From the NCBI GenBank assembly GCA_017847885.1, contig JAGAUA010000064.1, positions 1 to 64,000 on the forward strand: a DNA stretch of 64,000 bases. The letters are read 5' to 3'. This document shows positions 41,876 through 50,703 of this stretch, in pieces. The DNA comes from Oscillospiraceae bacterium. GTDB lineage: Bacteria; Bacillota; Clostridia; Oscillospirales; Ruminococcaceae. Both the position numbers and the translations under genes were made by a program. The number at the start of each line of letters is the position of its first letter. The stretch's first letter is position 1. A model generated the notes under the pieces. It was not told the DNA's origin, ran no database searches, and saw only the letters and a program-made list of their open reading frames with translations.

Positions 41876-42841
41876 TTGGCTGCTGAAACTCAGAAAAAGG
41901 AAATTCTGCTTCCCAGCGAACGCAAAATGTCCTTTAAGGAAAAATGGGGCTACACATGGCATGAGATGAAAAGGAACAAGATGTGCTACCTGATGCTGCT
42001 TCCTTTTATGGTATTTTTCATCATGTTTACGGTAATCCCCGTATGTATGTCGCTGCCTATCGGTTTTACAGATTTCGATATGGCGCACTTTCCGCCGAAA
42101 TTTGTCGGCTTGCAGAACTTCTACACAATGTTTCTGGAAGACGACGTGTTCATCGGCTCTATCAGAACCACGCTTATTTTCGCGATCTTTACGGGACCTC
42201 TCAGCTACGCCCTCAGCTTTTTCCTTGCGTGGCTTATCAACGAGCTTCACCCCGTACTCAAAACAGTATTTACCCTTATTTTCTACGCTCCCTCAATGGC
42301 GGGCAACATCTACTTCGTATGGCAGCTCATCTTCTCGGGCGATACATACGGCTACCTGAACGCTATGCTCAGCGAGCTTGGCATCACCACTTCCGCTATT
42401 CAGTGGCTTACCGACGCTAACTATGTTCTCCCCTGCGTTATCGTAGTTCAGCTCTGGGTATCCATGGGCGCAGGCTTCCTTGCAATGCGTGCAGGCTTCC
42501 AGGGTATCGACAAGGCGATGTATGAGGCAGGCGCTATCGAGGGTATCAGCAACAGATGGCAGGAGCTTATTTACATCACTATCCCTTCAATGGGTCCTCA
42601 GCTCATGTTTGCTGCTGTAATGCAGATCGTTTCCGCGTTCACAGTTGATATCGTTGGACGAAGCCTGGCAGGCTTCCCCTCCACAGACTATAAGGTACAT
42701 ACGATCATGACCCACGCATTCGACTACGGTTGGGTACGTTTCGAAATGGGCTATTCATCTGCAATATGCTTCGTTTTGTTCCTTGTAATGCTTATATGCA
42801 ACAACCTGGTGGGCAAGCTGCTTGGCAAGTATATGAACTGA
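41876..42841 (+). CDS. ABC sugar transporter permease, MalF type (pair 1)
   Basis: About 321 residues from TTG 41876 behind GGAGGG; ATG 41861 lies inside that site. Six membrane segments. The EAA loop that contacts the ATPase is YEAGAIEGISNRWQELIYIT. It forms a heterodimer with the MalG-type protein that follows. Starts 17 bases after the solute-binding protein stop. Confidence 0.92.
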   Translation: MAAETQKKEILLPSERKMSFKEKWGYTWHEMKRNKMCYLMLLPFMVFFIMFTVIPVCMSLPIGFTDFDMAHFPPKFVGLQNFYTMFLEDDVFIGSIRTTLIFAIFTGPLSYALSFFLAWLINELHPVLKTVFTLIFYAPSMAGNIYFVWQLIFSGDTYGYLNAMLSELGITTSAIQWLTDANYVLPCVIVVQLWVSMGAGFLAMRAGFQGIDKAMYEAGAIEGISNRWQELIYITIPSMGPQLMFAAVMQIVSAFTVDIVGRSLAGFPSTDYKVHTIMTHAFDYGWVRFEMGYSSAICFVLFLVMLICNNLVGKLLGKYMN

Positions 42842-42863
42842 GAAACGAGGTGAGGATTAGATA

Positions 42864-43835
42864 ATGGCTAAAAAAGAATTAAAGCCCTCTCAGATCAAGG
42901 CGCAGCAGGAGGCTGAAAATGCGGCTGCTCTTGAGGCTCTGAGAAAAAGGCGTGAAAAAGAACACAGAAAAATGGAGCGCTCAAAGGGTACCAACAAGCA
43001 GGTAGGCAAGAGCTGGAAAAACGATATTGGCATTTTCCTTTTCCTTACGCTGCTGGGCGCATTCATGCTCCTTCCTATTTATGTCGCTGTTATTACATCT
43101 GTAAAGCCGGTAAATGAGATCTTCATCATGCCGCCGCGTCTTTATGCGATGGACCCGACCTTCGACAACTTTAAGGACCTTTTCGTTGTTGCAAACAACT
43201 CATGGGTACCGTTCTCGAGAAACGTGTTCAACAGTATTTTCGTTACTGTTGCCGCAACCGTTCTCCATGTGCTTTTTGCCTGCACAGCCGGCTTTGTGCT
43301 TTCAAAGTGCAAGTTCCCCGGTGCAAAAGCGCTTAACAAGATCATCGTTATCGCCCTTTTGTTCAACAGCCAGGTAACATACATCATGCAGTACATGGTA
43401 ATGGCTAAATTGGGCATGATCAACACATATGCAGCGCTTATCTGTCCGCTTATCGGCTCGTCAATGGGTCTTTACCTTATGATACAGAGCGTGAGCCAGA
43501 TCCCCGACGCAATGATCGAGGCGGCTAAGGTGGACGGCGCAGGTCTTATGCGTATCTGCTGGGGCATCGTTATCCCCAACTCAAAGCCTGCTGTTATGAC
43601 TATTATCATCTTCGAGTTCCAGGCGGCTTGGAACGCAAACGGCGGTTCGCTTGTATACGACGAGGCGTTGAAAACCATTCCTACCGTAGTACAGCAGATT
43701 GCTGCCGCGGGTCTTGCAAGACAGGGCGCAATTGCCGCTTCGGCAGTAGTCCTGATGATCCCGCCGCTGGCAATCTTCATTGCTGCGCAGAGCAACGTTA
43801 TGGAAACGATGGCTCATGCCGGAATGAAAGACTAA
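42864..43835 (+). CDS. ABC sugar transporter permease, MalG type (pair 1)
   Basis: 323 residues with an unusually long charged N-terminal extension (about 55 residues, EALRKRREKEHRKMERSKG) before six membrane segments. EAA loop: IEAAKVDGAGLMRICWGIVI. Second half of permease pair 1. Confidence 0.92.
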   Translation: MAKKELKPSQIKAQQEAENAAALEALRKRREKEHRKMERSKGTNKQVGKSWKNDIGIFLFLTLLGAFMLLPIYVAVITSVKPVNEIFIMPPRLYAMDPTFDNFKDLFVVANNSWVPFSRNVFNSIFVTVAATVLHVLFACTAGFVLSKCKFPGAKALNKIIVIALLFNSQVTYIMQYMVMAKLGMINTYAALICPLIGSSMGLYLMIQSVSQIPDAMIEAAKVDGAGLMRICWGIVIPNSKPAVMTIIIFEFQAAWNANGGSLVYDEALKTIPTVVQQIAAAGLARQGAIAASAVVLMIPPLAIFIAAQSNVMETMAHAGMKD

Positions 43836-43962
43836 AGCTTGTCCGCGCACTTTGGTGCGGAGGATATGCTCGGAACTTACACGGCACGCGCTCCGTATGT
43901 TTTGCCGAAGTGCAGGATGTCCGGCTGCGATTGCTGCTTAAATTGATTTATGGAGGGATAAT

Positions 43963-45459
43963 ATGTCAGGCTTGAAAAAGCTTATTTCAATAATTTCAGC
44001 CGCGGCTGTTTCCGTTACGGCTCTGACCGCAAACGTATCCGCGCTGGAAACATATGACCCTTACAGCTATGACAGATGGGGCGACCCCGTCGCTTCACAG
44101 GTGGGCTACACCGCCGAAAAATATGTTGACGGAGAAATGATTGGCTGCGGCAACTTCTATGAGCCTGCCGACCTGTTCATTTCCCACGACAACCTTATGT
44201 ATATAGCTGATAAGGGAAACAACAGAATTGTTATTACCGATCTTGATTTTAACTTCAAGAAGGAGCTGAAAGAGTTTAACTATAACGGTGAAACTCTTAC
44301 GCTCAAAAAGCCTACGGGCGTTTTCGTGGATCAGTACACAGGACTTGTTTACATCTGCGATACCGAAAACGACCGCGTTCTGAAATCCGATACCGACGGC
44401 AACGTTGACAGGATCTTTACAAAGCCCGAAAGCGAGCTTTACGACCAGGGACTTACCTACCAGCCAAGCAAGGTGCTTGTTGATAAGGCGGGAAATGTTT
44501 ACGTTGTTATCAAGTCCGTTACAAAGGGTGCGGTAATGTATAACGCTGACGGAGAGTTCCTTGGATTTTACGGTGCAAACCGCGTTCAGCAGACTGCCGA
44601 AGTTCTTGCAAACGCTTTCTGGAACTTGATCTCCACCGAGGCGCAGCGTGAGCGTCAGGCAAAGCAGACTCCTATCGGCTTCTCAAACTTTGATATCGAC
44701 GATGACGGCTTTATCTTTACTGTTACCGACTCACAGGAGATCAATACCGACCTTGTGAAGAAGCTTAACCCCAGAGGCGACAACATTCTTGACTCGCTGG
44801 GCGTTTCGGATATGACCTTCGGCGATATGCCGCCTACGTACTATTCGATCTATTCCAAGCGTTCAAGCCTTACCGATATCGACATCGGTCCCAGCGGCGA
44901 GCTGAACATTCTGGACTTCCAGCACGGACGTATTTTCCAGTACGACAAGGAATGCTGGCTGATGTTCATTATGGGCGGCACGGGCGACCAGCTTGGTCTT
45001 TTCCGTTCAGCTGCGGCAATCGAAAGCTATGACAACAAGCTTTATGTTCTCGACTCCAGAAAAAACAACATCACGATATTTACAAGAACTGTTTTCGGCG
45101 AGATCGTTACCGAGGCGGCAAACCTCTACAACGACGGTCTTTACGAGGAATCTCTGGAGCCTTGGCGCAATGTCCTCAAATATGACGGAAACTACCGCCG
45201 TGCATACATAGGCATAGGCAACGCGCTTTACAACAAGTACGAATACAAGGAAGCTATGGAATACTTCGAAATTTCCATCAGCCGCGGAAGATACAACAGA
45301 GCCTTTGAGGGCTACCGCGACCAGTGGCTCAAGGAAAACTATATGACTTGTATTATTGTAATTGTTGCGCTTATAATTCTCCTTACCGTGTACAAACAGC
45401 TCCGCAAGCGCGGCAAGATCGTTTATCCGTGGGAGAAACGCAGAAAGGGCGGTGTGTGA
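43963..45459 (+). CDS. Membrane-tethered NHL-propeller and TPR protein
   Basis: 498 residues. Signal peptide (KKLISIISAAAVSVTALTANVSA), then a beta-propeller of NHL-like blades (PADLFISHDNLMYIADKGNNRIVITD; PTGVFVDQYTGLVYICDTENDRVLKSD; DIGPSGELNILDFQHGRIF), a short TPR segment (about 385-440: EAANLYNDGLYEESLEPWRN, GNALYNKYEYKEAMEYFE), one membrane helix (about 460-480) and a basic cytosolic tail. So the sensor-like domains face outside. It may scaffold or gate the transporter; function unknown. It overlaps the next frame closely. Confidence 0.8.
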   Translation: MSGLKKLISIISAAAVSVTALTANVSALETYDPYSYDRWGDPVASQVGYTAEKYVDGEMIGCGNFYEPADLFISHDNLMYIADKGNNRIVITDLDFNFKKELKEFNYNGETLTLKKPTGVFVDQYTGLVYICDTENDRVLKSDTDGNVDRIFTKPESELYDQGLTYQPSKVLVDKAGNVYVVIKSVTKGAVMYNADGEFLGFYGANRVQQTAEVLANAFWNLISTEAQRERQAKQTPIGFSNFDIDDDGFIFTVTDSQEINTDLVKKLNPRGDNILDSLGVSDMTFGDMPPTYYSIYSKRSSLTDIDIGPSGELNILDFQHGRIFQYDKECWLMFIMGGTGDQLGLFRSAAAIESYDNKLYVLDSRKNNITIFTRTVFGEIVTEAANLYNDGLYEESLEPWRNVLKYDGNYRRAYIGIGNALYNKYEYKEAMEYFEISISRGRYNRAFEGYRDQWLKENYMTCIIVIVALIILLTVYKQLRKRGKIVYPWEKRRKGGV

Positions 45460-45460
45460 T

Positions 45461-46090
45461 ATGCTGGATCTGACAAAGGGTCAATTTGTTAAACACGTTA
45501 TCCTTCACCCCTTTGAGGGCTTCGAGGATCTCCGCTGGAAAAAAGGCGGTTCAATGAAGATCGCATTTGCTATCGTATGCCTGCTTTTTGTTCAGCAGAT
45601 CGCATACAGCAGACTTTACGGTTTTCAGTATTACTCTGATTATGACAAAATTTTTAACATCGTGCCTTACATTTTCAAGAGCTTCATCTTGTTTATAACA
45701 TGGGTCGTTGCAAACTGGGCGATGTGTACGCTGTTTGACGGCGAGGGAACGATGAAAAATATTTTCATCAATTCCGCCTACGCGCTGGTTCCGTACATTT
45801 CAGGCTATCTGATCGGTACGGTAATGTCCCACTTCCTTATCAGAGACGAGTATGTTTTCATTCAGTCCGTTGAGATAATCGGTCTGTGCTGGAGCTTCGT
45901 CCTTCTGATATCGGGAATAAAGGCGGTACACCAGTTCTCCTTCGGAAAGACGATCGCGCTTATGCTCCTGACAGTAGTTGCAATGATCGCGATGCTCTTC
46001 CTGCTCGTACTTCTTCTTACGCTGTTCCAGCAGGTCATCATCTTCATTCTTTCCATTTATACCGAGCTTTCTTACAGATTCAGAGTTTAA
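45461..46090 (+). CDS. Yip1-family membrane protein
   Basis: 209 residues from ATG 45461, whose AAAGGGCGG site lies inside the end of the preceding gene. The N terminus LTKGQFVKHVILHPFEGFEDLRWKK and five hydrophobic segments match Yip1-domain proteins seen in Bacillota carbohydrate-uptake loci. Role unknown; context suggests a membrane partner of the NHL-TPR or DUF5696-like protein. Confidence 0.82.
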   Translation: MLDLTKGQFVKHVILHPFEGFEDLRWKKGGSMKIAFAIVCLLFVQQIAYSRLYGFQYYSDYDKIFNIVPYIFKSFILFITWVVANWAMCTLFDGEGTMKNIFINSAYALVPYISGYLIGTVMSHFLIRDEYVFIQSVEIIGLCWSFVLLISGIKAVHQFSFGKTIALMLLTVVAMIAMLFLLVLLLTLFQQVIIFILSIYTELSYRFRV

Positions 46091-46120
46091 TACTAAAAAC
46101 GAAAAGTGGTGAAATATCGA

Positions 46121-48418
46121 ATGCATAAAAATATGAAAAAGCTTCTTGCCTGCGTCTGCTGTGCGGCGATGATGATACCTATGTGTGCATTTCCCGCAAG
46201 CTCCGACGCCGAGCCTGCTGCCGAGGCAGCTGCCGAAACAGGCGATGAAAGCGATGCTATATCCGTATCGGACTACGATATGGAAAGCGATGAGCCTCTT
46301 GTGACCGAGGAGCAGGCAATGGCTGAAATGGAGCTGGCTGTCGAAAACGACAAGATGGCTCTGTATTACAACAAAAAGGAAGTTACCTTTGCTCTCGTTG
46401 ACAAGAACACCGGCAAGATCTGGTGGTCCAATCCTATCAATGCCGACGCTTCCGCAGGTAAGAGCGCTCAGAAGCAGGAGCTTAAATCCGGTATGGCGCT
46501 TATCTTCGGCGAGCCGTCGAAGAGACGTACAACAACAAACAACAGCAAGGCTAAGAGCAAGGCTAAAATGAAAGCTACCTCTGACGGTCTTGAGGTAACC
46601 TACGACTTTAACAGTGCCGAGATCAAGATCCCCGTTACATATAAGCTTAACGATGATTACCTCAGCCTGCACGTTGACACATCTGAGATCGAGGAGAAAA
46701 ATTACGACAAGATCGCTACCGAGCTTGCATTTCTGACGACTTTCGGTGCGGCTCAGATGGACGAGGAGGGTTATTTCGTTATTCCCGACGGAAGCGGCGC
46801 GATAATCAACTTCAACAACAACAAAGCCGGCTACAAGATCTATCAGGGCAAGGTCTATGGCGAGGATCTCACTCCCGTTGACACGACAAAATCTACCGTG
46901 ACACGTCAGGTTTACTTGCCTATGTTCGGTATTGTCAAGGGCAACAGCGGCATGATGGTCGTTGCCGACAAGGGCGACACCTGCGCTACTATCAACGCTT
47001 ACGTTGCAGGTCAGAAGAATACAAGCTTCAATGCCTGCTACTTCGACTTTGAGATAAGGACCTCCGACGAATACCTCATGGGCGGCGAGGCTAACCCCCT
47101 CAAGGTTTTTGAAAAGCGCGGAATTCTTGTTCCCGAGATAGAGGTAAGATATTACCCCGTTTCAAACGAGGATAAGTCCGATGTTGACTATGTTGACATT
47201 GCGGGAAAATACAGAGAGTACCTCAAAAAGGAGCAGGGCGTTACAAAGTCCGAGGCTGTTGATACCAACGCTCTTTACGTTGATTTCTACGGCGCAACGC
47301 TGAAAACCGAGCCTGTTCTGGGTATCCCCGTTACAATGCAGCACCTTACCACAAGCTTTAAGGACGCGAAGAGCATCCTTGAGCAGCTTAAGGGTCTGGG
47401 CGTTGAAAACATGGTTGTTCAGTACAACCAGTGGACGACCGCAGACATCAAGGAAAAGGTTGCCGACGCTGCAAAGCCTTCGTCCCTTCTGGGCGGCAAA
47501 AAGGACTTCAACGCACTGATGGATTATGCGGACGCAAACGACATAACCATCTACCCTGCGGTTGATAACCTTACCTTCAAGTCGGGCAACGGTTACTTCA
47601 CAATGACCGATACCGCGATAAGAGTTTCAAACGCATACTCCAGACAGATAGAGTACGACCTTGCACACGGCGTTGAAAACAAGTTCTACGACGCTATGTC
47701 TTTGCTCAGCCCGAGAAAATATGCAAAGATGTTTGAAAGCCTTTCAAAGAGCTACAGCAGCCGCGGTCTTGACACTATCTGCGTAGGCAGCGCAACTACC
47801 GCTATCTACGGCGATTACGGCAAAAAGTCCGTTTCAAGAGAAATGTTCAAGGATAATCTCCGCGGTTACATGGAAAACCTCCAGAGCTCCGTTGGCTCTA
47901 TCCTTGCAGACGGTGCAAACGCATACACCCTTAAATATGTAGACCACGTTTCCGATGTTCCGCTCAACTCCAGCAAGTTTGACGTGTTCGACCAGGAGAT
48001 ACCGTTCTACCAGCTTGTTATGAGCGGTCTCAAGCCTGTTTCCACAACAGCGATAAACGGCGACGCTCAGATCGCAGATCTTGTGCTCAGAGCAATTGCA
48101 AGCGGCACAAATCTCAGATTTGACTTTGTTGCTGAAAAAGCAAGCGAGCTTAAGGATACACGCTATGACACGCTTTACTATGCGGATTACACCTACTGGC
48201 TCGAGGACGCGGCAGGCTGCTACAAGTTTGCAAACGCCGTGCTTTCCGATCTTGCAGGCGTTGAGATCACGGAGTATAACATCATTTCCGATACTGAGAT
48301 CGAAACGGTTTACGCTAACGGCACAAAGACCCTTGTAAACCTGAAGGACAAGACAGTTACAAAGAACGGAAATGTAATCAGCATTTATGACTATATCGGA
48401 GAGGAGGTAATCGGCTGA
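46121..48418 (+). CDS. Secreted DUF5696-like protein, possible glycan-active barrel
   Basis: 765 residues from ATG 46121. The signal peptide ends near FPASSDA, followed by an acidic linker. The body begins with a beta domain (KKEVTFALVDKNTGKIWWSNP) and continues with a region resembling a TIM-barrel hydrolase (LEQLKGLGVENMVVQYNQWT; FNALMDYADANDITIYPAVDN; RGLDTICVGSATTAIYGDYG). The overall pattern is that of DUF5696 proteins found with Yip1 and NHL genes near ABC sugar importers. Catalytic acids cannot be assigned. The stop overlaps the next ATG by one base. Confidence 0.78.
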   Translation: MHKNMKKLLACVCCAAMMIPMCAFPASSDAEPAAEAAAETGDESDAISVSDYDMESDEPLVTEEQAMAEMELAVENDKMALYYNKKEVTFALVDKNTGKIWWSNPINADASAGKSAQKQELKSGMALIFGEPSKRRTTTNNSKAKSKAKMKATSDGLEVTYDFNSAEIKIPVTYKLNDDYLSLHVDTSEIEEKNYDKIATELAFLTTFGAAQMDEEGYFVIPDGSGAIINFNNNKAGYKIYQGKVYGEDLTPVDTTKSTVTRQVYLPMFGIVKGNSGMMVVADKGDTCATINAYVAGQKNTSFNACYFDFEIRTSDEYLMGGEANPLKVFEKRGILVPEIEVRYYPVSNEDKSDVDYVDIAGKYREYLKKEQGVTKSEAVDTNALYVDFYGATLKTEPVLGIPVTMQHLTTSFKDAKSILEQLKGLGVENMVVQYNQWTTADIKEKVADAAKPSSLLGGKKDFNALMDYADANDITIYPAVDNLTFKSGNGYFTMTDTAIRVSNAYSRQIEYDLAHGVENKFYDAMSLLSPRKYAKMFESLSKSYSSRGLDTICVGSATTAIYGDYGKKSVSREMFKDNLRGYMENLQSSVGSILADGANAYTLKYVDHVSDVPLNSSKFDVFDQEIPFYQLVMSGLKPVSTTAINGDAQIADLVLRAIASGTNLRFDFVAEKASELKDTRYDTLYYADYTYWLEDAAGCYKFANAVLSDLAGVEITEYNIISDTEIETVYANGTKTLVNLKDKTVTKNGNVISIYDYIGEEVIG

Positions 48419-49353
48419 TGAAAAGACTTCATATGTCCTATGAAAAGAAAAAAGGTCTTTACGGTTACGGTTTTATCGCCCTCTGGTTTGTGGGAGCGCT
48501 GATGTTCTTTATCGTTCCGCTGCTTCAGTCCTTCTACTATTCGTTCCACACGGTAACTCCCGAAACAGGTTACCTTGATATCAAGCCGCTGATGGAGACC
48601 CTCAGCGACGGAACACAGAAAAGCAATATCTTCCTTAATTATAAGGACGCATTTATGAAAGACCCGTCCTTCAGAAAATACCTCGTTGAGGCTTTGAAGG
48701 ATATGGCGCTTAACCTTCCCGTTATCGTAGTATTCTCACTGTTTGTTGCTATCGTAATCAACCAGAAATTCCGCGGAAGGACCTTCGCAAGAGCGGTATT
48801 CTTCCTGCCGGTTATCGTTGCTACCGGACCTGTTTACGCCATTATCACCGGCGACCTTCAGACGGGCGGCAACAGCGAGGCTGCACAGTTCTCCACAATG
48901 TTCGAGGCGGACATGGTTGACCAGCTTCTTGAGTTTATCGGTATTTACGGCTTCGGAACAAAGTTTACCGAGCTTCTGACAGAGATCACATCGGATATCC
49001 TTAACCTTGTTTGGAAGTGCGGTATCCAGATCATCATCTTCCTTTCCGCTTTGCAGGGTATCCCTACTTCCGCAAAGGAAGCTGCCGCTATCGAGGGCGC
49101 AACAGCATGGGAATTCTTCTGGAAGATCACCCTTCCCTACATTTCCCCTATGATCCTCGTAAACATCGTTTATACGGTTATCGACGCATTTACCGACCCG
49201 ACGAACCAGGTCATGGAGCGTCTCCTGAGCGTACAGAGCGAATGGAAGTACGGTTACTCCGCTGCAATGGCGTGGAGCTACTTCGGCATCATTCTCTTGG
49301 CGCTGGGAATTATATTCGCGATCATGAACAAGCTCGTCTGGTACGATGATTAA
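48418..49353 (+). CDS. ABC sugar transporter permease, MalF type (pair 2)
   Basis: 311 residues, six membrane segments, with an extra periplasmic-side loop after segment 1 (about 45-85). EAA loop: KEAAAIEGATAWEFFWKITL. Start ATG shares a base with the upstream TGA, so translation is coupled. Confidence 0.92.
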   Translation: MKRLHMSYEKKKGLYGYGFIALWFVGALMFFIVPLLQSFYYSFHTVTPETGYLDIKPLMETLSDGTQKSNIFLNYKDAFMKDPSFRKYLVEALKDMALNLPVIVVFSLFVAIVINQKFRGRTFARAVFFLPVIVATGPVYAIITGDLQTGGNSEAAQFSTMFEADMVDQLLEFIGIYGFGTKFTELLTEITSDILNLVWKCGIQIIIFLSALQGIPTSAKEAAAIEGATAWEFFWKITLPYISPMILVNIVYTVIDAFTDPTNQVMERLLSVQSEWKYGYSAAMAWSYFGIILLALGIIFAIMNKLVWYDD

Positions 49354-49365
49354 GGAGGTGGGTAA

Positions 49366-50433
49366 ATGAGCGCATTAACAAAAAGAAAAGCTAAAAAAGA
49401 AGCAGAGGCTACTCTCAGCGAGGTAAAGCTGACGCGCAGGGAGAAAAGAGAGCGCTTCAAGAAAAGACTTGAATGCCTTACCCCCGAAGAGCAGAGATAT
49501 CTGAAGCGTAAGCAGTTTATGGAGGCTGTATGGCCTATATTCAGAGGACTGATAGTATTCGGTCTGTGCTTCATCATTCTTTACCCCCTTATCTTCATGA
49601 TATCCACCGCATTCCGTCCCAGCTCCGACATGAACGACCCCACAATAATGTGGATACCGAAGCATCTTACCCTGTCAAACCTCAAGCAGGTTATCAAGGC
49701 AATGAATTTCGGCAAGACCCTCAGCAACACGCTGGTGCTTAATATAGGCTGTTCGCTTGTACAGGTTGCGACCTGTGCGATCACGGGCTACGGTTTTGCA
49801 CGTTATCAGTTCAAGGGCAAAAAGATACTGTTCTTTGTAGTTATCATGATGATCCTTGTTCCGCCGCAGATCATCCTTATCCCGCAGTATATGTTCTTCC
49901 GTTACTTCAACCCCTTCTGGGTTTATAACGCAATTACAGGCAAGTATATCAACCTTATCAATACAGCGGTAACAATGTATCTGCCGGCGCTTACTGCAAA
50001 CGGTCTGCGTGCAGGTCTGTTCATCTTCCTGTTCAGACAGTCCTTCCGCGGCTTGCCCAAGGAGCTTGAGGACGCTGCTGCACTTGACGGATGCTCGCCG
50101 TTCACGACCTTTGTAAGAGTAATGGTGCCCAACGCAGGCTCAACATTCCTGACGGTATTCCTTTTCTCGGTAGTTTGGTACTGGAACGACTACTATGTAA
50201 GTACCTCGTTCTTTACTGAAAACGAGACCATCGCGCTTACGCTGAAAAACCTCAGCACAAACATCAAGGTGCTTATTTTCGGCGACGCAAACGCACAGGT
50301 AAACACCCGTGAGATCATCGTATGGATGGAAGCGGCGTGTCTTATCTCGATCACACCTATCCTCATTTTGTATGTCTGCTTGCAGAAGTACTTCACAGAG
50401 GGTATTGCCCGTTCGGGTCTTACAGGTATGTAA
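49366..50433 (+). CDS. ABC sugar transporter permease, MalG type (pair 2)
   Basis: 355 residues behind AAGGAGGTGGG. A charged N-terminal extension of about 60 residues (RREKRERFKKRLECL) precedes six membrane segments; EAA loop EDAAALDGCSPFTTFVRVMV. Last gene of the uptake operon. No ATPase gene lies in the operon. Confidence 0.92.
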   Translation: MSALTKRKAKKEAEATLSEVKLTRREKRERFKKRLECLTPEEQRYLKRKQFMEAVWPIFRGLIVFGLCFIILYPLIFMISTAFRPSSDMNDPTIMWIPKHLTLSNLKQVIKAMNFGKTLSNTLVLNIGCSLVQVATCAITGYGFARYQFKGKKILFFVVIMMILVPPQIILIPQYMFFRYFNPFWVYNAITGKYINLINTAVTMYLPALTANGLRAGLFIFLFRQSFRGLPKELEDAAALDGCSPFTTFVRVMVPNAGSTFLTVFLFSVVWYWNDYYVSTSFFTENETIALTLKNLSTNIKVLIFGDANAQVNTREIIVWMEAACLISITPILILYVCLQKYFTEGIARSGLTGM

Positions 50434-50437
50434 TGTT

Positions 50438-50475
50438 AAAAAACCACTTTTGGCTTCGCGCCGAAAGTGGTTTTT
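50438..50475 (+). terminator. Terminator of the uptake operon
   Basis: AAAAACCACTTTTGGC pairs with GCCGAAAGTGGTTTTT (one G-U pair), loop TTCGC, then more T. Confidence 0.9.
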
Positions 50476-50484
50476 ATTTTTTTG

Positions 50485-50513
50485 TTGCATATTTTTTTGA
50501 TATGTGGTATAAT
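50485..50513 (+). promoter_or_regulatory. Promoter for the LRR lipoprotein gene
   Basis: TTGCAT (50485-50490), 17-base spacer, TATAAT (50508-50513). Confidence 0.6.
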
Positions 50514-50549
50514 AAAAATGCGGCACAATTGAATAATAAGCAAGGGTAA

Positions 50550-50584
50550 AGTATACACTTTTACTATCGGTAAAAGTGTATACT
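50550..50584 (+). repeat. Perfect 15-bp inverted repeat in the leader
   Basis: AGTATACACTTTTAC (50550-50564) and GTAAAAGTGTATACT (50570-50584) are perfect complements with a five-base loop, about 30 bases after the predicted transcription start. It could be an RNA hairpin or a repressor site. Confidence 0.65.
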
Positions 50585-50653
50585 CTATTTTCCGTGTACT
50601 TTATTCTTGCGTTCGGAAGTTGTGTCGCAGCAATCGGAGTTATGCATTTTTCG

Positions 50654-50680
50654 GTGCGTGGCTTCGGCTGCGCACTTTTT
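50654..50680 (+). terminator. UUCG-capped hairpin with U-run just before the LRR gene
   Basis: GTGCGTGGC/GGCTGCGCAC-type nine-pair stem (two G-U pairs) closed by a cUUCGg tetraloop, followed by TTTTT. It lies only about 25 bases before the ATG at 50704, so it may act as an attenuator. Confidence 0.55.
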
Positions 50681-50703
50681 ATTTATCAAGGAGAGTAAAA
50701 GAC

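Noticed and set aside
41993-42420. Extra frame inside the MalF-type permease gene
   Set aside because: The permease frame has clear membrane segments and an EAA loop; the other frame does not.
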